Positions 25,893 to 34,084 are shown, counted from the stretch's first letter. The stretch is 64,000 nucleotides of DNA from JBAWAP01 sp049589355 (GCA_049589355.1 JBAWAP010000323.1:30261-94260), one strand, 5' to 3'. The notes: generated by a model not told the origin, from the letters alone. Numbers and translations: made by a program.

Positions 25893-27098
25893 CTATTCCT
25901 TCGCCACCAACTCCACCTCGGTGACTATGCTCTGGTAGTCCCAGCCTGAGGCGTAGATTCTGATGGAGATAAGGTGAGCAGGCTTGACGTCCCCCAGGAT
26001 TTCGATCAGGTTGCCCGATTCGTAGGAATACCAGACATTGCGGGGAATCTCCATGCCGTTGATGATGAGGTAGTTATCAGGGTTTTCATAGTAAAAGCCC
26101 TGAACCCAGTGATTAGGATTTCCGTAGGCGTCTTGGTAGTCCAAGCGGACGATGATGGGGTACTCGGAGTGTAATGTTCCGCCGCCGGACAGGCTTTGGT
26201 AGAGGAGCATGACGGAGAGGCGAAGTTCCAGGGCCCCATAGTCGCGGATGTCCTTATCTATGGTTTGGATGATGCCCGTCTCTCCGTGGTGGATGTTCCC
26301 CCCCAAGCGCTGGAAGAGCACTGCCTGGCGAGCGCCGCTGGTGATGATCTCCACCCGGCCGCTGGCCTCGTTGGGGTCATCCCGGTCATCATAAGAGACC
26401 CAGCCCTTTTCCAGGGGCTCTCTGAAGTCACCGTTACCGATGATGTTTCGCTCCGCTGGCAGGGGACCTAGGGGCTCTCTGCCGATTTCCACCGTTGTCC
26501 TCTCTCCCCGCCCCAGTTCTACCGTCTTCCCCATGGCTGTGACCTTTGCTCGTCCGTCGCGCACGGTCAAGTGGAATTCCTCGCTGCTCACTTCTATCGA
26601 GTAGCTCCCGTCCTCCTCCAGCTCGACTGCAGCGTGGGGGGTTCGCACCAGGAAGTCCAGGGGGGATTTCATTGGTGGCGCCACGCCGATTCTGACTCTC
26701 CCGCCCGTCACTTCCAGGACGATGGTGTCGGGCTTGGGGCTGAAGTCGAATCTGGGTGACTGCGTCTTCAGGATGACCACTTGGGTCTTGTTGTAGAGTT
26801 GCAGCGTGCTATCCTTGAAAAACTCCAGGAAAGCTTGCGATGTGGCATCGGTAGTGATGGTGGATCCTTCCAATACATCGTCCTTGGTGCCTGTTACAGC
26901 AAAGGGCACACTAGCGTTCGGCTCCTGCACCTGAACGGTGCCCTTAACGGCCGCCAGGGACGTCTTGTGGACCTGGGTGGCATTGATAAGGTACCAACGG
27001 ATGCCAAGGGGGATGCTCACCGCCAGGAAGCAGAAGATGGCGAAGGCAATGGAGAGGGTTATCCAGGCCAGCCTCGCAGGGTTCTTTCTCAGACTCAT
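25893..27098 (-). CDS. Membrane-anchored FecR-like protein
   Basis: A 401-aa protein with one N-terminal membrane helix (LSIAFAIFCFLAVSIPLGI) and an outside FecR-type beta domain: VKGTVQVQEPNASVPF, LEGSTITTDATSQAFLEFF and RTPHAAVELEEDGSYSIEV. FecR domains can sense or hold signals at the membrane, but here there is no sigma factor next door. The C-terminal 190 residues look like a carbohydrate-binding or jelly-roll domain (GNGDFREPLEKGWVSYDD). The stop lies next to the pflX-like gene end. Confidence 0.78.
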   Translation of the reverse strand: MSLRKNPARLAWITLSIAFAIFCFLAVSIPLGIRWYLINATQVHKTSLAAVKGTVQVQEPNASVPFAVTGTKDDVLEGSTITTDATSQAFLEFFKDSTLQLYNKTQVVILKTQSPRFDFSPKPDTIVLEVTGGRVRIGVAPPMKSPLDFLVRTPHAAVELEEDGSYSIEVSSEEFHLTVRDGRAKVTAMGKTVELGRGERTTVEIGREPLGPLPAERNIIGNGDFREPLEKGWVSYDDRDDPNEASGRVEIITSGARQAVLFQRLGGNIHHGETGIIQTIDKDIRDYGALELRLSVMLLYQSLSGGGTLHSEYPIIVRLDYQDAYGNPNHWVQGFYYENPDNYLIINGMEIPRNVWYSYESGNLIEILGDVKPAHLISIRIYASGWDYQSIVTEVELVAKE

Positions 27099-27099
27099 T

Positions 27100-28044
27100 C
27101 TATCTCCACAGCCAGATCAGTCTGGCTCTCCTCTCGTCTAGCCGGTTCAGCCCTGCTTCGTGGGCCAGGCGCACCGCTTCCGCGTACTCTTCGGAGGTGA
27201 TGCGGCGGTTCAGAGAAGGCAATTCGTGCCCTTTGTAGCAGGGGTGGTACTGGTCCATAAGGTTAAGGTAAGTGTTGGTGGAGACCTCTTGGGCCAGAAA
27301 CTTTACGATCTCGGCCGTGCCGGCCAGCCCCTCAGGGAGTACCAGGTGGCGCACCAGCAGCCCTTGCAAAGCCACTCCCCGCTCGTCCAAAACCAAATCC
27401 CCTACCTGGCGGTGCATTTCTTTCATCGCCGCCTGGTTTATGGTCGGGTAGTTCTTTACCTTCGAGTAGCGCAGGGCTACATCGGCGTCGGCGTACTTCA
27501 TGTCGGGCATGTAGATGTCCACGATGCCGTCCAACAGGGCCAGGGTCTTCAGAGAATCGTAGCCGCCGGTGTTGTAGACCAGGAGCAGGCGCAGGCCAGC
27601 CTCGGCGGCGATGAGCAGCCCGGCCAGAATCTGGGGCACCACGTGGGTGGGGGAGACGAAGTTGATGTTGTGGCAGCCCAGGTCTTGCAGGTGCAGCATC
27701 ATGGCGGCCAGTGCCTCTGGCTCCACCTCTCGCCCCTGGCCCAGTTGGCTGATCTCGTAGTTCTGGCAGTACTGGCAGTTCAGGTTGCACCAGGCGAAGA
27801 AAATCGTCCCGGAGCCGCCCCGGCCGACCAGGGGCGCTTCCTCCCCGAAGTGGGGGTTGTAGCTAGAGACGAAGGCTCGCTCCCCCGTGCGGCAGACGGC
27901 CCCCTTGGCGCTCTCCCTGCGGTTCACGCCGCACTCCCTGGGGCAAACATCGCACGCCTCCAGTCGCTGATACGCCTCCTTGACCCGCTCCCTCAGCTCG
28001 CCGGAGCGGAGGAGTTTGAGGTATGCGGGTTCGAAATTCCCCAT
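27100..28044 (-). CDS. Radical SAM protein, PflX-like (pyruvate-formate-lyase-activating-enzyme family)
   Basis: A 314-aa radical SAM enzyme. The N-terminus has CDVCPRECGVNRR, a second Cys-rich site typical of the PflX group, and the SAM cluster motif CNLNCQYCQN is near residue 88. The group is named after PflA but its substrate is unknown. The start ATG at 28044 overlaps the stop of the nucleotidyltransferase gene (TGATG). The first 121 bases also exist as a second copy at 28897-29017, see findings. Confidence 0.88.
   Translation of the reverse strand: MGNFEPAYLKLLRSGELRERVKEAYQRLEACDVCPRECGVNRRESAKGAVCRTGERAFVSSYNPHFGEEAPLVGRGGSGTIFFAWCNLNCQYCQNYEISQLGQGREVEPEALAAMMLHLQDLGCHNINFVSPTHVVPQILAGLLIAAEAGLRLLLVYNTGGYDSLKTLALLDGIVDIYMPDMKYADADVALRYSKVKNYPTINQAAMKEMHRQVGDLVLDERGVALQGLLVRHLVLPEGLAGTAEIVKFLAQEVSTNTYLNLMDQYHPCYKGHELPSLNRRITSEEYAEAVRLAHEAGLNRLDERRARLIWLWR
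27917..28037. repeat. Direct repeat copy 1: start of pflX-like gene
   Basis: These 121 bases match 28897-29017 with seven substitutions and no gaps, exactly 980 bp apart and in the same orientation. Confidence 0.95.
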
Positions 28045-28679
28045 CACGTCAAGTTTCCCGCTTCTTTTCTAGCCGTCTGCTTTAAGTGCTCCCAGAGCGC
28101 CGTCACCTCTAGTCCCAGAGCTTTGGCGTGCCGCTCCACGTAGCTTTCATCGAAGCTGGCTTTCAAGGCTGGGTCTTCACCCAGGTAGATGAAGACCAGG
28201 ATGCCGTAGATATCCTCCTCGTGTCGGCGCGAGCGGCCTTCTACCCAGGCCATCAGCTTGCCTACGATGACGTCCTCTGGTCGTGCGAGCCAGGCCTCGA
28301 ATTGTGCCCCGCTTGGATCCTCGACGGTGCGTTGAACTCGGCGAGTCAGGGCTTCACGATAGCGGGGATCCATGGTTAGCGGCACCAGGTCCACCTTCTG
28401 TCCTCGCTCAGTGTCAATCAGGTTGAACAGGATTCCGAGGCGAATGGAATCCCGCATCTGCTCAGGGTCGGCGTAGTAGCGCGGGGGCGGATAGCGCTTC
28501 GCTAAAGCCAGAATGTGAGCTTCCTGGAGGTCCACGACGATGTCAATGTCGTAGGTCACCCTGGTGCTGCCATAAGCTGCTGCGGCGAAACCGCCGATGA
28601 TCACATACGGCGCACCGATCTCCTCCAGCGTCTGTAAGGCATCGAAGTAGAAGCTGGGAATAGCCTCTCGATCAGTCAT
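28044..28679 (-). CDS. Nucleotidyltransferase-fold protein (DUF6036/MNT-like)
   Basis: A 211-aa protein. PYVIIGGFAAAAYGSTRVTY followed by DIDIVVDLQEAH gives the GG-x-DxD pattern of minimal nucleotidyltransferases; KVDLVPLT supplies the third acidic position, and a helical C-terminal half follows. Such proteins are often toxins or modifiers in AbiEii- or MNT-type pairs. It overlaps a 71-aa partner gene by eight bases upstream and pflX by one downstream. The cassette seems to have been inserted in front of pflX. Confidence 0.82.
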   Translation of the reverse strand: MTDREAIPSFYFDALQTLEEIGAPYVIIGGFAAAAYGSTRVTYDIDIVVDLQEAHILALAKRYPPPRYYADPEQMRDSIRLGILFNLIDTERGQKVDLVPLTMDPRYREALTRRVQRTVEDPSGAQFEAWLARPEDVIVGKLMAWVEGRSRRHEEDIYGILVFIYLGEDPALKASFDESYVERHAKALGLEVTALWEHLKQTARKEAGNLT

Positions 28680-28887
28680 TGGAGCTCACTTCCTTCAATA
28701 CCAGCAAATTGATCTCTCGTCGTGAGAGGTGTGGGTATTGGTGGCGCAATCGTCCTCGGACGATGTTCATGGCCAAGGCTTGAGCCTCCAGCATGGTGCG
28801 CACTCGCTTCGCCGCTGGCACTCGCGCCAGCAGTCGCAATTGATCAAGGTCCAAAGGTCCCCAAGGGCTCGCCCTTGTTTCTGTCAT
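28672..28887 (-). CDS. 71-aa partner of the nucleotidyltransferase
   Basis: A small basic helical protein (LDLDQLRLLARVPAAKRVR, then MLEAQALAMNIVRGRLRHQY and LSRREINLLVLKEVSS). Size, position and eight-base overlap with the nucleotidyltransferase suggest an antitoxin or partner subunit. I do not recognise a named family. The ATG at 28887 overlaps the stop of the pflX fragment by one base, so translation may be coupled to it. Confidence 0.65.
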   Translation of the reverse strand: MTETRASPWGPLDLDQLRLLARVPAAKRVRTMLEAQALAMNIVRGRLRHQYPHLSRREINLLVLKEVSSND

Positions 28888-29024
28888 CACTTGCTCCTGC
28901 GGTTTACGCCGCACTCCCTGGGGCAGACATCGCACGCCTCCAGCCGCTTATATGCCTCCTTGACCCGCTCCTTCAGCTCGCCGGAGCGGAGGAGTTTGAG
29001 ATATGCGGGTTCGAAATGGGTCAT
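28887..29024 (-). pseudogene. Truncated second copy of the pflX 5' end (45 codons)
   Basis: An intact 45-codon frame that begins MTHFEPAYLKLLRSGELKER, is parallel to the pflX N-terminus up to GVNRR, then runs SK and stop. Five of the seven base differences from pflX are silent and two give K for R or Q. It cannot be an active enzyme because the SAM motif is missing, but it may act as a leader ORF for the cassette. Confidence 0.85.
28897..29017. repeat. Direct repeat copy 2: pflX 5' fragment
   Basis: Second copy of the 121-bp segment at 27917-28037 (114 of 121 identical), located upstream of the nucleotidyltransferase cassette. Confidence 0.95.
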
Positions 29025-29092
29025 TTCACTTCTCGCTCGGAATTTCGCTGAGACCGGCCTAGCTGTGGGCTAGGACGGAAGTAGCGAACCTG

Positions 29093-30196
29093 TCAAGACA
29101 TGATCTGCTTCTCACAGTACTCTTCAAAAGTCCCAAAGGGGACCGGGTCTTCTTGAAAGAAATGTCCTAGGAAGCTGAGTACTTTCTCGCGCACATCTGA
29201 CTTTGGTTCAACCAATGTCAGGGTTGGACGCCATGGGTTGTTGGCAATAGCGCGTTTGAATAGCCACTTTGCCTCAATGTCCGCATCTGGAAAAGAATAC
29301 CCGATTACAGTGAGGGTATCCGCTCTCTCAAGGAAGTGCTCAGCACGATGCCACATACCGACCAGTTCTGGTATATCCATCTGTTTTAGCAAAGTGGGGG
29401 GCACCAACACAGGGACCAGATGTGCATTTCCACATGACAGACACGACTGGTCAGATATTTGTCGGTATCTTCGGAAGTAGGCAAGGAACAACCGCTGGCA
29501 ATGCGGACAGCGCGCCCAATTGAGTGATCCATGAAGCTTCAAGAGGTCAACATCTTCTTTCCTTCTTTGCTTGGAAAGCAGCCTTTCATACCCTGGACAG
29601 TTTTCCACCTCTGCAAACTCAATGTTGTAATCGCCCAGTATCCCATGATTGTTTATTGACATAGCTTGATCCAAGAAGAGATCATAGTTAAAGGTGATCA
29701 TGCAATTGATCTCATCAACATGCATAATGTAATCAACAAGTTTGTCGTAACAATTTCGATTGTGGTCAAGAGTTCCATCTTCGAGTCTTCTAAGGCAGTC
29801 AGAGTAGTATATGAGCGTTGTCTGCTCTAATGTCGTGAAGATGAATTCATGGAGCGCATCTTGCAAGCCTTCAAAAGGCAGCCAGGTTTCACGATGTCGC
29901 AGCCCCAAATCCACGAAGGAAAGCAGATCTTCGATGTTGACAGAAGGGATGTCGAATGGTCTCCAGATATGGTCAGGGCCAAGTGCGTCCTCAGTATACG
30001 TTTCCAATCTGCTGCCGTAGAGCCTGTCTATAAGTTGTGCTACCATTCTAAACTTTCGTGTTGACACGTCGTAGGCGTCAGGAAACGGAAGTAGCCAGAA
30101 GCCCTCGGACAAGAAGTCCTTTGTTAGTGGTGCCCCCACGTGTTTAGACGCACCAGCTCCAAAGACATATATGTTTACCTTTGAGCCATTGATCAT
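29093..30196 (-). CDS. SIR2-like domain protein with zinc ribbon
   Basis: A 367-aa protein. The NAD-binding start is YVFGAGASKHVGAP (near residue 10); MITFNYDLFLDQ (near 165), LLKLHGSLNW (near 221) and VIGYSFPDADIEAKWLFKRA (near 298) are typical of the SIR2_2-like family. A CPHC...CLSCG zinc ribbon lies between the last two. Stand-alone and fused SIR2 proteins of this type deplete NAD during phage infection, so a defence role is plausible (inference). It is visibly richer in A+T than its neighbours, which suggests recent transfer. It is not followed by a recognisable partner. Confidence 0.85.
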   Translation of the reverse strand: MINGSKVNIYVFGAGASKHVGAPLTKDFLSEGFWLLPFPDAYDVSTRKFRMVAQLIDRLYGSRLETYTEDALGPDHIWRPFDIPSVNIEDLLSFVDLGLRHRETWLPFEGLQDALHEFIFTTLEQTTLIYYSDCLRRLEDGTLDHNRNCYDKLVDYIMHVDEINCMITFNYDLFLDQAMSINNHGILGDYNIEFAEVENCPGYERLLSKQRRKEDVDLLKLHGSLNWARCPHCQRLFLAYFRRYRQISDQSCLSCGNAHLVPVLVPPTLLKQMDIPELVGMWHRAEHFLERADTLTVIGYSFPDADIEAKWLFKRAIANNPWRPTLTLVEPKSDVREKVLSFLGHFFQEDPVPFGTFEEYCEKQIMS

Positions 30197-30210
30197 GTTG
30201 TAGCGTCTCC

Positions 30211-30336
30211 TTTAATGCCTGCGCTTCTTGCGCGGACGAGCCGTAAACTGGGACGGCTGGGTCGATCCTCCCGATTGCGCGATTCTTCGCGTCCGTTCCC
30301 TCTGGTAATCGCGAATCTCTTTCGCCAGTGGATGGC
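30211..30336 (-). pseudogene. Gene 3'-end remnant, copy A
   Basis: Minus-strand frame reads HPLAKEIRDYQRERTRRIAQ, continues to a basic tail ending RPRKKRRH, and stops at 30212. There is no start or upstream part. It matches copy B at 30510-30635 (about 87 percent) and is the end of some lost gene that I cannot name. Confidence 0.7.
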
Positions 30337-30346
30337 GACTAGAATC

Positions 30347-30400
30347 ACTGAAGCCACTGACAAACACTGAGCACACTGATTCAGTGTCTTCAGTGTTTTC
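30347..30400. repeat. CACTGA/TCAGTG array with inverted halves
   Basis: CACTGAAG, CCACTGAC and ACACTGAG units are followed by TTCAGTG and CTTCAGTG units, which are complementary to them. It sits at the junction between two gene remnants. Confidence 0.75.
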
Positions 30401-30467
30401 ACCAATTCACCGGCGCTCTCCTTATCCTCCAGCGCCGCTCCCAATACTGGACGCACTTGTTTTGCCT
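30399..30467 (-). pseudogene. 3'-end fragment of a second DEDD exonuclease gene
   Basis: The frame ends RQNKCVQYWERRWRIRRAP then VNW and stop, parallel to the end of the intact exonuclease gene at 31432 (RQNKYVQYRDRQWRIKRVP VNW). A two-base deletion upstream breaks the match. Confidence 0.8.
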
Positions 30468-30509
30468 CGAAGGCGGCCCAAGGATGTTGTTGGAAGTAGG
30501 GATTTACCG

Positions 30510-30720
30510 CTTAATGCCTCCGTCTTTTGCGCGGGCGAGCGGTAAACTGCGACGACTTGGCCGATCCTCCCGATTGCACGATTCTTCGCGTCCGTTCCCT
30601 CTGGTAAGCGCGAATCTCTTTCGCCAGTGGATGACGGGAGAGAATCCGCAGGTGGGTGATGGAAACGATGATTCTCTCAGTTCACCAGCCGCTTAATCTC
30701 CAGCTTCGGCGCGCCAAAGT
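30510..30720 (-). pseudogene. Gene 3'-end remnant, copy B
   Basis: Frame reads ERIIVSITHLRILSRHPLAK, then EIRAYQRERTRRIVQ and a basic tail, stop at 30511. A second frame just upstream ends FGAPKLEIKRLVN, so either two gene ends or one frameshifted gene end is present. The last 125 bases duplicate copy A. Confidence 0.65.
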
Positions 30721-30729
30721 CACGGTGGG

Positions 30730-31032
30730 TTATCGCAGTCTCTTTCCTTTCGTCTTGATCTCCCAGGCCAGGGGGTGCTCGTCGCAAAACTGCTCAGGAC
30801 GGAAGCGGACTGGCTCAATCCGGGGGTCACTGCGCAGCAAGGCATCCACGATCTTCTGGTGGTCTTCCAGCCAGTCGCCGGTGAAATCCCCTGAGATCAG
30901 AGCGACATCAATGTCACTGTCAGGACGAACCGTTCCCTCAGCATGGGAGCCATACAGATAGGCCGATACCAGACGAAGGCCTGAGCCTTCGACCTCCTCC
31001 AAGAAGCGAGTAACTGCTTTTTCAACATCCAC
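30730..31032 (-). CDS. Minimal nucleotidyltransferase (MNT/MntA-like)
   Basis: A 100-aa protein with the full signature SAYLYGSHAEGTVRPDSDID near residues 23-42 and VALISGDFTG after it. MNT proteins paired with HEPN or other partners act in toxin-antitoxin systems, often as AMP-transferring antitoxins. Here the upstream partner is not a HEPN protein but an antitoxin-like one, overlapping by 11 bases. A lone MNT adenylyltransferase is the alternative. Confidence 0.85.
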   Translation of the reverse strand: MDVEKAVTRFLEEVEGSGLRLVSAYLYGSHAEGTVRPDSDIDVALISGDFTGDWLEDHQKIVDALLRSDPRIEPVRFRPEQFCDEHPLAWEIKTKGKRLR

Positions 31033-31297
31033 CTGTGATTACTCCATCCTGTTCTTCAGTCGTTGTGGTGGACATTTTAGGCGAGGACGATTCCTGTCGA
31101 GCCTGGGTTACTAGCCGTTCCAGAATGGCAGAGGCAGCCAGGATGGCATCCTCTGGCTCTTCCTCGCGGTTCAGCAGATTGTCTATGATGAGCTCCATTT
31201 GATCGAATGAGGTGATGTCCACCAGAACGGCTTTTGCCTCGCCACCTTCGTAAACGATGGGAAAGCGGTCTCGGATCCAGAAAGTCGTTTCGGCCAT
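31022..31297 (-). CDS. Antitoxin-like small protein upstream of the MNT gene
   Basis: A 91-aa protein. RDRFPIVYEGGEAKAVLVDI and SFDQMELIIDNLL resemble the strand-helix core of Phd/YefM-type antitoxins; the Ser/Thr-rich tail is probably disordered. AGGAG precedes the ATG. The 11-base overlap with the nucleotidyltransferase suggests a two-gene module. No DNA-binding domain can be assigned with certainty. Confidence 0.6.
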   Translation of the reverse strand: MAETTFWIRDRFPIVYEGGEAKAVLVDITSFDQMELIIDNLLNREEEPEDAILAASAILERLVTQARQESSSPKMSTTTTEEQDGVITGGC

Positions 31298-31385
31298 GAT
31301 TCATCTCCTGCTTTTAATCGTTACGCCAGATGTGGCGCAGCTTATCCTTACTGCGGCCAGCACATCCACGATCTTGATTACGTAT

Positions 31386-31391
31386 ATTGTA
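31386..31391 (-). promoter_or_regulatory. Possible extended -10 promoter
   Basis: On the minus strand TGGTACAAT has a TG dinucleotide one base before TACAAT, with no good -35. It could start the antitoxin-MNT transcript. Confidence 0.35.
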
Positions 31392-31431
31392 CCACAATCA
31401 GCATCACAACGAAAGGGGAAAGCCGCATCCC

Positions 31432-31965
31432 TCACCAGTTCACCGGCACCCTCTTGATCCTCCACTGCCGGTCCCGATACTGGACGTACTTGTTCTGCCT
31501 GCCAAATTCGTAGAGCTGCCTGGTGATCTCCACGTCCTGTTGGCAGTAGTCGAAAAGCTCCTGCATCTTGCCCTGACGCCACCAGCGGATGGCCTGCATC
31601 CCGTCGGCTGACTTCGTTGTTCCTAGAGTGGCGCTGGCCAGAGCGTCGAGGCTCAGGCGGAAGCCCAGGGTTCGGTAGACATCATCCAGTATGTCCACCG
31701 TGGGGAACTGGCGGAGGGGATAGTCGGTGTAGGCCCTCAGCACCTCGTAGTCGAAGCGTACCACGTTGAAGCCTACCACGAGATCCGCCGCCTTCAACTC
31801 CTCGATGAGCTCGGCTACGTTGTCTTCGGTGTAGTGGTGATACTCGCCATCGGCGGTCGAATAGGTCACCGCCACCGACAGGCTCAGGTGCCGAATGTTG
31901 TGCCGGCCTCCCACTTCCTGAAAGCTCCGCCGGGTCTCCAGGTCGAAGAAGACGATGGTCTTCAC
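31432..31965 (-). CDS. DEDD-type 3'-5' exonuclease (RNase H-like)
   Basis: A 177-aa exonuclease domain. Exo I is IVFFDLETRRSF (residues 4-15), Exo II VVGFNVVRFDYEVL, and Exo III YCQQDVEITRQLYEFG. It belongs with the YprB-like group that often accompanies SNF2-type helicases. The start overlaps the helicase stop by four bases, so both are made together and probably act together on structured or damaged DNA/RNA. A truncated second copy of its end exists at 30399. Confidence 0.85.
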   Translation of the reverse strand: MKTIVFFDLETRRSFQEVGGRHNIRHLSLSVAVTYSTADGEYHHYTEDNVAELIEELKAADLVVGFNVVRFDYEVLRAYTDYPLRQFPTVDILDDVYRTLGFRLSLDALASATLGTTKSADGMQAIRWWRQGKMQELFDYCQQDVEITRQLYEFGRQNKYVQYRDRQWRIKRVPVNW

Positions 31966-33992
31966 GTTAATAGCTCCTCCACCAGCGCCCTCATTTCCTC
32001 CACTCGACTTCTGGCTGCGAGATTGATCTCGTCAATGTCGGTATCGAACATCGCGGCGAAGAGCTGTTGCTTGCCGTAGATCACCTCCAGCACCCGCTCC
32101 TCGATGGTGCTCCCCACCACCAGATTGATGACGTTGACGGGGTTCTTCTGACCGATGCGATGAGCCCGCCCGATACGCTGCTCCAGCTTGGCTGGGTTCC
32201 AGGGTAGGTCCACATTGATGACGAAGTCCGCAGCCTGCAGGTTCAGGCCCAGGCCGCCAGCATCGGTGGAGATGAATATCCGGCAGTCGGGGTCCTCGGA
32301 GAAGCGGTCAATGATCCGCTCCCGCTGCGTGATGCTCAGGCCGCCGTGCATCCGCACCATGTCCACGGGCAAGCCCACCAGAGCTTCCTCCACCAATCGC
32401 GTCATCCGCTCCCACTGGGTGAAGATGAGGACCTTGTGCCCGTTGTTCAAGGCCATGTCCTCGACGATCAGGGGAAGCTCGGCCAGTTTGCTGGAGGCTC
32501 GCACGCCGCCGTCGGTCACCAGTTGGGCCGCGTCGCAGATCTCCCTCATCTCGGTGATGAGCTCTAGCAGCCGCCCCATCATCTCCGGCGTCCACTCCTC
32601 CCTGGGGACGTTGAACATGCTGCGCAGTTCGTTTTCCCTGGGGATGTAAAGCCGCTCCTGCGCCCGCTCCAGCTCCAGATAGTAGTAGTTATCAATGCGC
32701 TCTGGCAGGTCATGAAGTACTTCGTCCTTGCGGCGGCGCAGGAAAATGGGGGCGATCTTGCGCTTGACCTTGTCCAGGCCCCGATAGCCGATGATGGCTC
32801 CCCATTCGTCGCGAATCACGTGTTCGACCATGAACTGCCAGGCGGGGCCCAGCAGCCGCCGGTCCAGAAACTGGACGATGGAGTAAAGCTCGTCCAGCCT
32901 GTTCTCCAGGGGCGTGCCCGTCAGCACGTAAGCGTACTCTGAGGTGAGGTTCTTGATGAGCTGGGTGGTCTTGGCCCGCCAGTTTTTTATGCGCTGTGCT
33001 TCATCCAGGACGATCAGGCCCGGCTCCAGGCTGCGAATTAAGTCGAAGTCCCTGAGCACCAGCTCGTAGTTGAGGACGGTGAAGGTGCTGTCCTCGGCGT
33101 AGAGCTTTTCACGCTTCTTCTTTGCCCCCGTCATGACCGTCACGCTCTCGTCGGAGAAGCGTTCGATCTCCTTGGCCCACTGGAGCTTCAGCGAGGCCGG
33201 GCAGATGATCAGCACTCTGGAGAGCTTGCCCTGCTGTTTGAGGAAAATCGAAGCGGCAATGGCCATTATGGTCTTGCCAAGGCCCATGTCGTCCCCCAAC
33301 AGCGCGCGCCGGGTGAAGGTCAGGAAGAGGGTGCCCAGCATCTGGTAGGGATAGAGGGGGAGCTTGAGGACATCAATCTCCAGTTCTCCGGCCTTGACCT
33401 GCTCCATGAGCCGCCCCATCTCCGCTTCCCGTTCCGCCTGGCGCGCCAGGTCGCGGGCAGACTCCCAAACCTCGTCCCCGATCTGGGTTCGCCCACCCGC
33501 CTGGGCAACTTCTTCCTCGAACTCCCTCAGGGTCTCTTCGAGGGTGTGAGGATCGTCTTTCTTGAGCTTGCCCTCCTTGGTGAAGTAGTGGCTCACCGCC
33601 CGGCGGACGGGCTTCTCCAGCGAGGGATCGAAACTGGCTCTGATCACCGTCTGGTCGTCGTAGGCCAGGGTGAGGACGACCTTGTGGGCCTTCTCCTCGG
33701 CCAGCTTTGCCCGCTGGCGCTTGAACTCCTGGGGGTGCTCCCGCTCCAGGTGGATGAGCACCGCCTCAATGTGCTTGCAGGTGCCCAGGCCGTTGGACTC
33801 GTAGTCGGGGCAGGAGCAGCGGTTCTCCAGCTCGAAGGGGTTGCGGATCTCCACGTCGTAGGTGTAACCGCTGGCGCTTTTGATCTTGTAAAGCGAAAGC
33901 AGCTCCCCTGGGTTGGTGTTGGTGATGCGGTAGCGGGGCAGTTCGCGTCGCGCCCGCTCTCGGCGGACCTCGATCTGACATTGCTTGGACAT
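31962..33992 (-). CDS. SNF2-family helicase with SWIM zinc finger
   Basis: A 676-aa protein. An N-terminal SWIM motif CSCPDYESNGLGTCKH (about 57-72) is followed by SNF2 motifs: GDDMGLGKTIMAIA (about 231), LDEAQRIKNW, LTGTPLENRLDELYS, and the C-terminal STDAGGLGLNLQ, NVDLPWNPAKLEQRIGRAHR. This is the bacterial RapA/HepA-like group of double-stranded DNA translocases. It is encoded with a DEDD exonuclease. The promoter at 34003-34031 implies a leader of only a few bases. Confidence 0.93.
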   Translation of the reverse strand: MSKQCQIEVRRERARRELPRYRITNTNPGELLSLYKIKSASGYTYDVEIRNPFELENRCSCPDYESNGLGTCKHIEAVLIHLEREHPQEFKRQRAKLAEEKAHKVVLTLAYDDQTVIRASFDPSLEKPVRRAVSHYFTKEGKLKKDDPHTLEETLREFEEEVAQAGGRTQIGDEVWESARDLARQAEREAEMGRLMEQVKAGELEIDVLKLPLYPYQMLGTLFLTFTRRALLGDDMGLGKTIMAIAASIFLKQQGKLSRVLIICPASLKLQWAKEIERFSDESVTVMTGAKKKREKLYAEDSTFTVLNYELVLRDFDLIRSLEPGLIVLDEAQRIKNWRAKTTQLIKNLTSEYAYVLTGTPLENRLDELYSIVQFLDRRLLGPAWQFMVEHVIRDEWGAIIGYRGLDKVKRKIAPIFLRRRKDEVLHDLPERIDNYYYLELERAQERLYIPRENELRSMFNVPREEWTPEMMGRLLELITEMREICDAAQLVTDGGVRASSKLAELPLIVEDMALNNGHKVLIFTQWERMTRLVEEALVGLPVDMVRMHGGLSITQRERIIDRFSEDPDCRIFISTDAGGLGLNLQAADFVINVDLPWNPAKLEQRIGRAHRIGQKNPVNVINLVVGSTIEERVLEVIYGKQQLFAAMFDTDIDEINLAARSRVEEMRALVEELLT

Positions 33993-34002
33993 TGCGCTTG
34001 TG

Positions 34003-34031
34003 ATTATACCCTAGGCCCAACAAAAGTGCAA
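34003..34031 (-). promoter_or_regulatory. Promoter for the helicase-exonuclease operon, nearly leaderless
   Basis: On the minus strand TTGCAC and TATAAT are separated by 17 bases. The -10 box ends 10 bases before the ATG at 33992, so the mRNA start is expected within about four bases of the start codon. Confidence 0.85.
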
Positions 34032-34055
34032 GGAAAGATTGGGAGATTTGGAAGG

Positions 34056-34084
34056 TTGTCATTTTCGCTTCCTGGTAGTATAAT
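34056..34084 (+). promoter_or_regulatory. Divergent promoter for the aldo/keto reductase operon
   Basis: TTGTCA and TATAAT are separated by 17 bases, back to back with the helicase promoter. Confidence 0.82.

Noticed and set aside
31962..33992. Helicase-exonuclease pair considered as a DISARM or other defence core
   Set aside because: No DUF1998, PLD or methyltransferase partner is adjacent; the SNF2-SWIM/DEDD pair is common outside defence islands.
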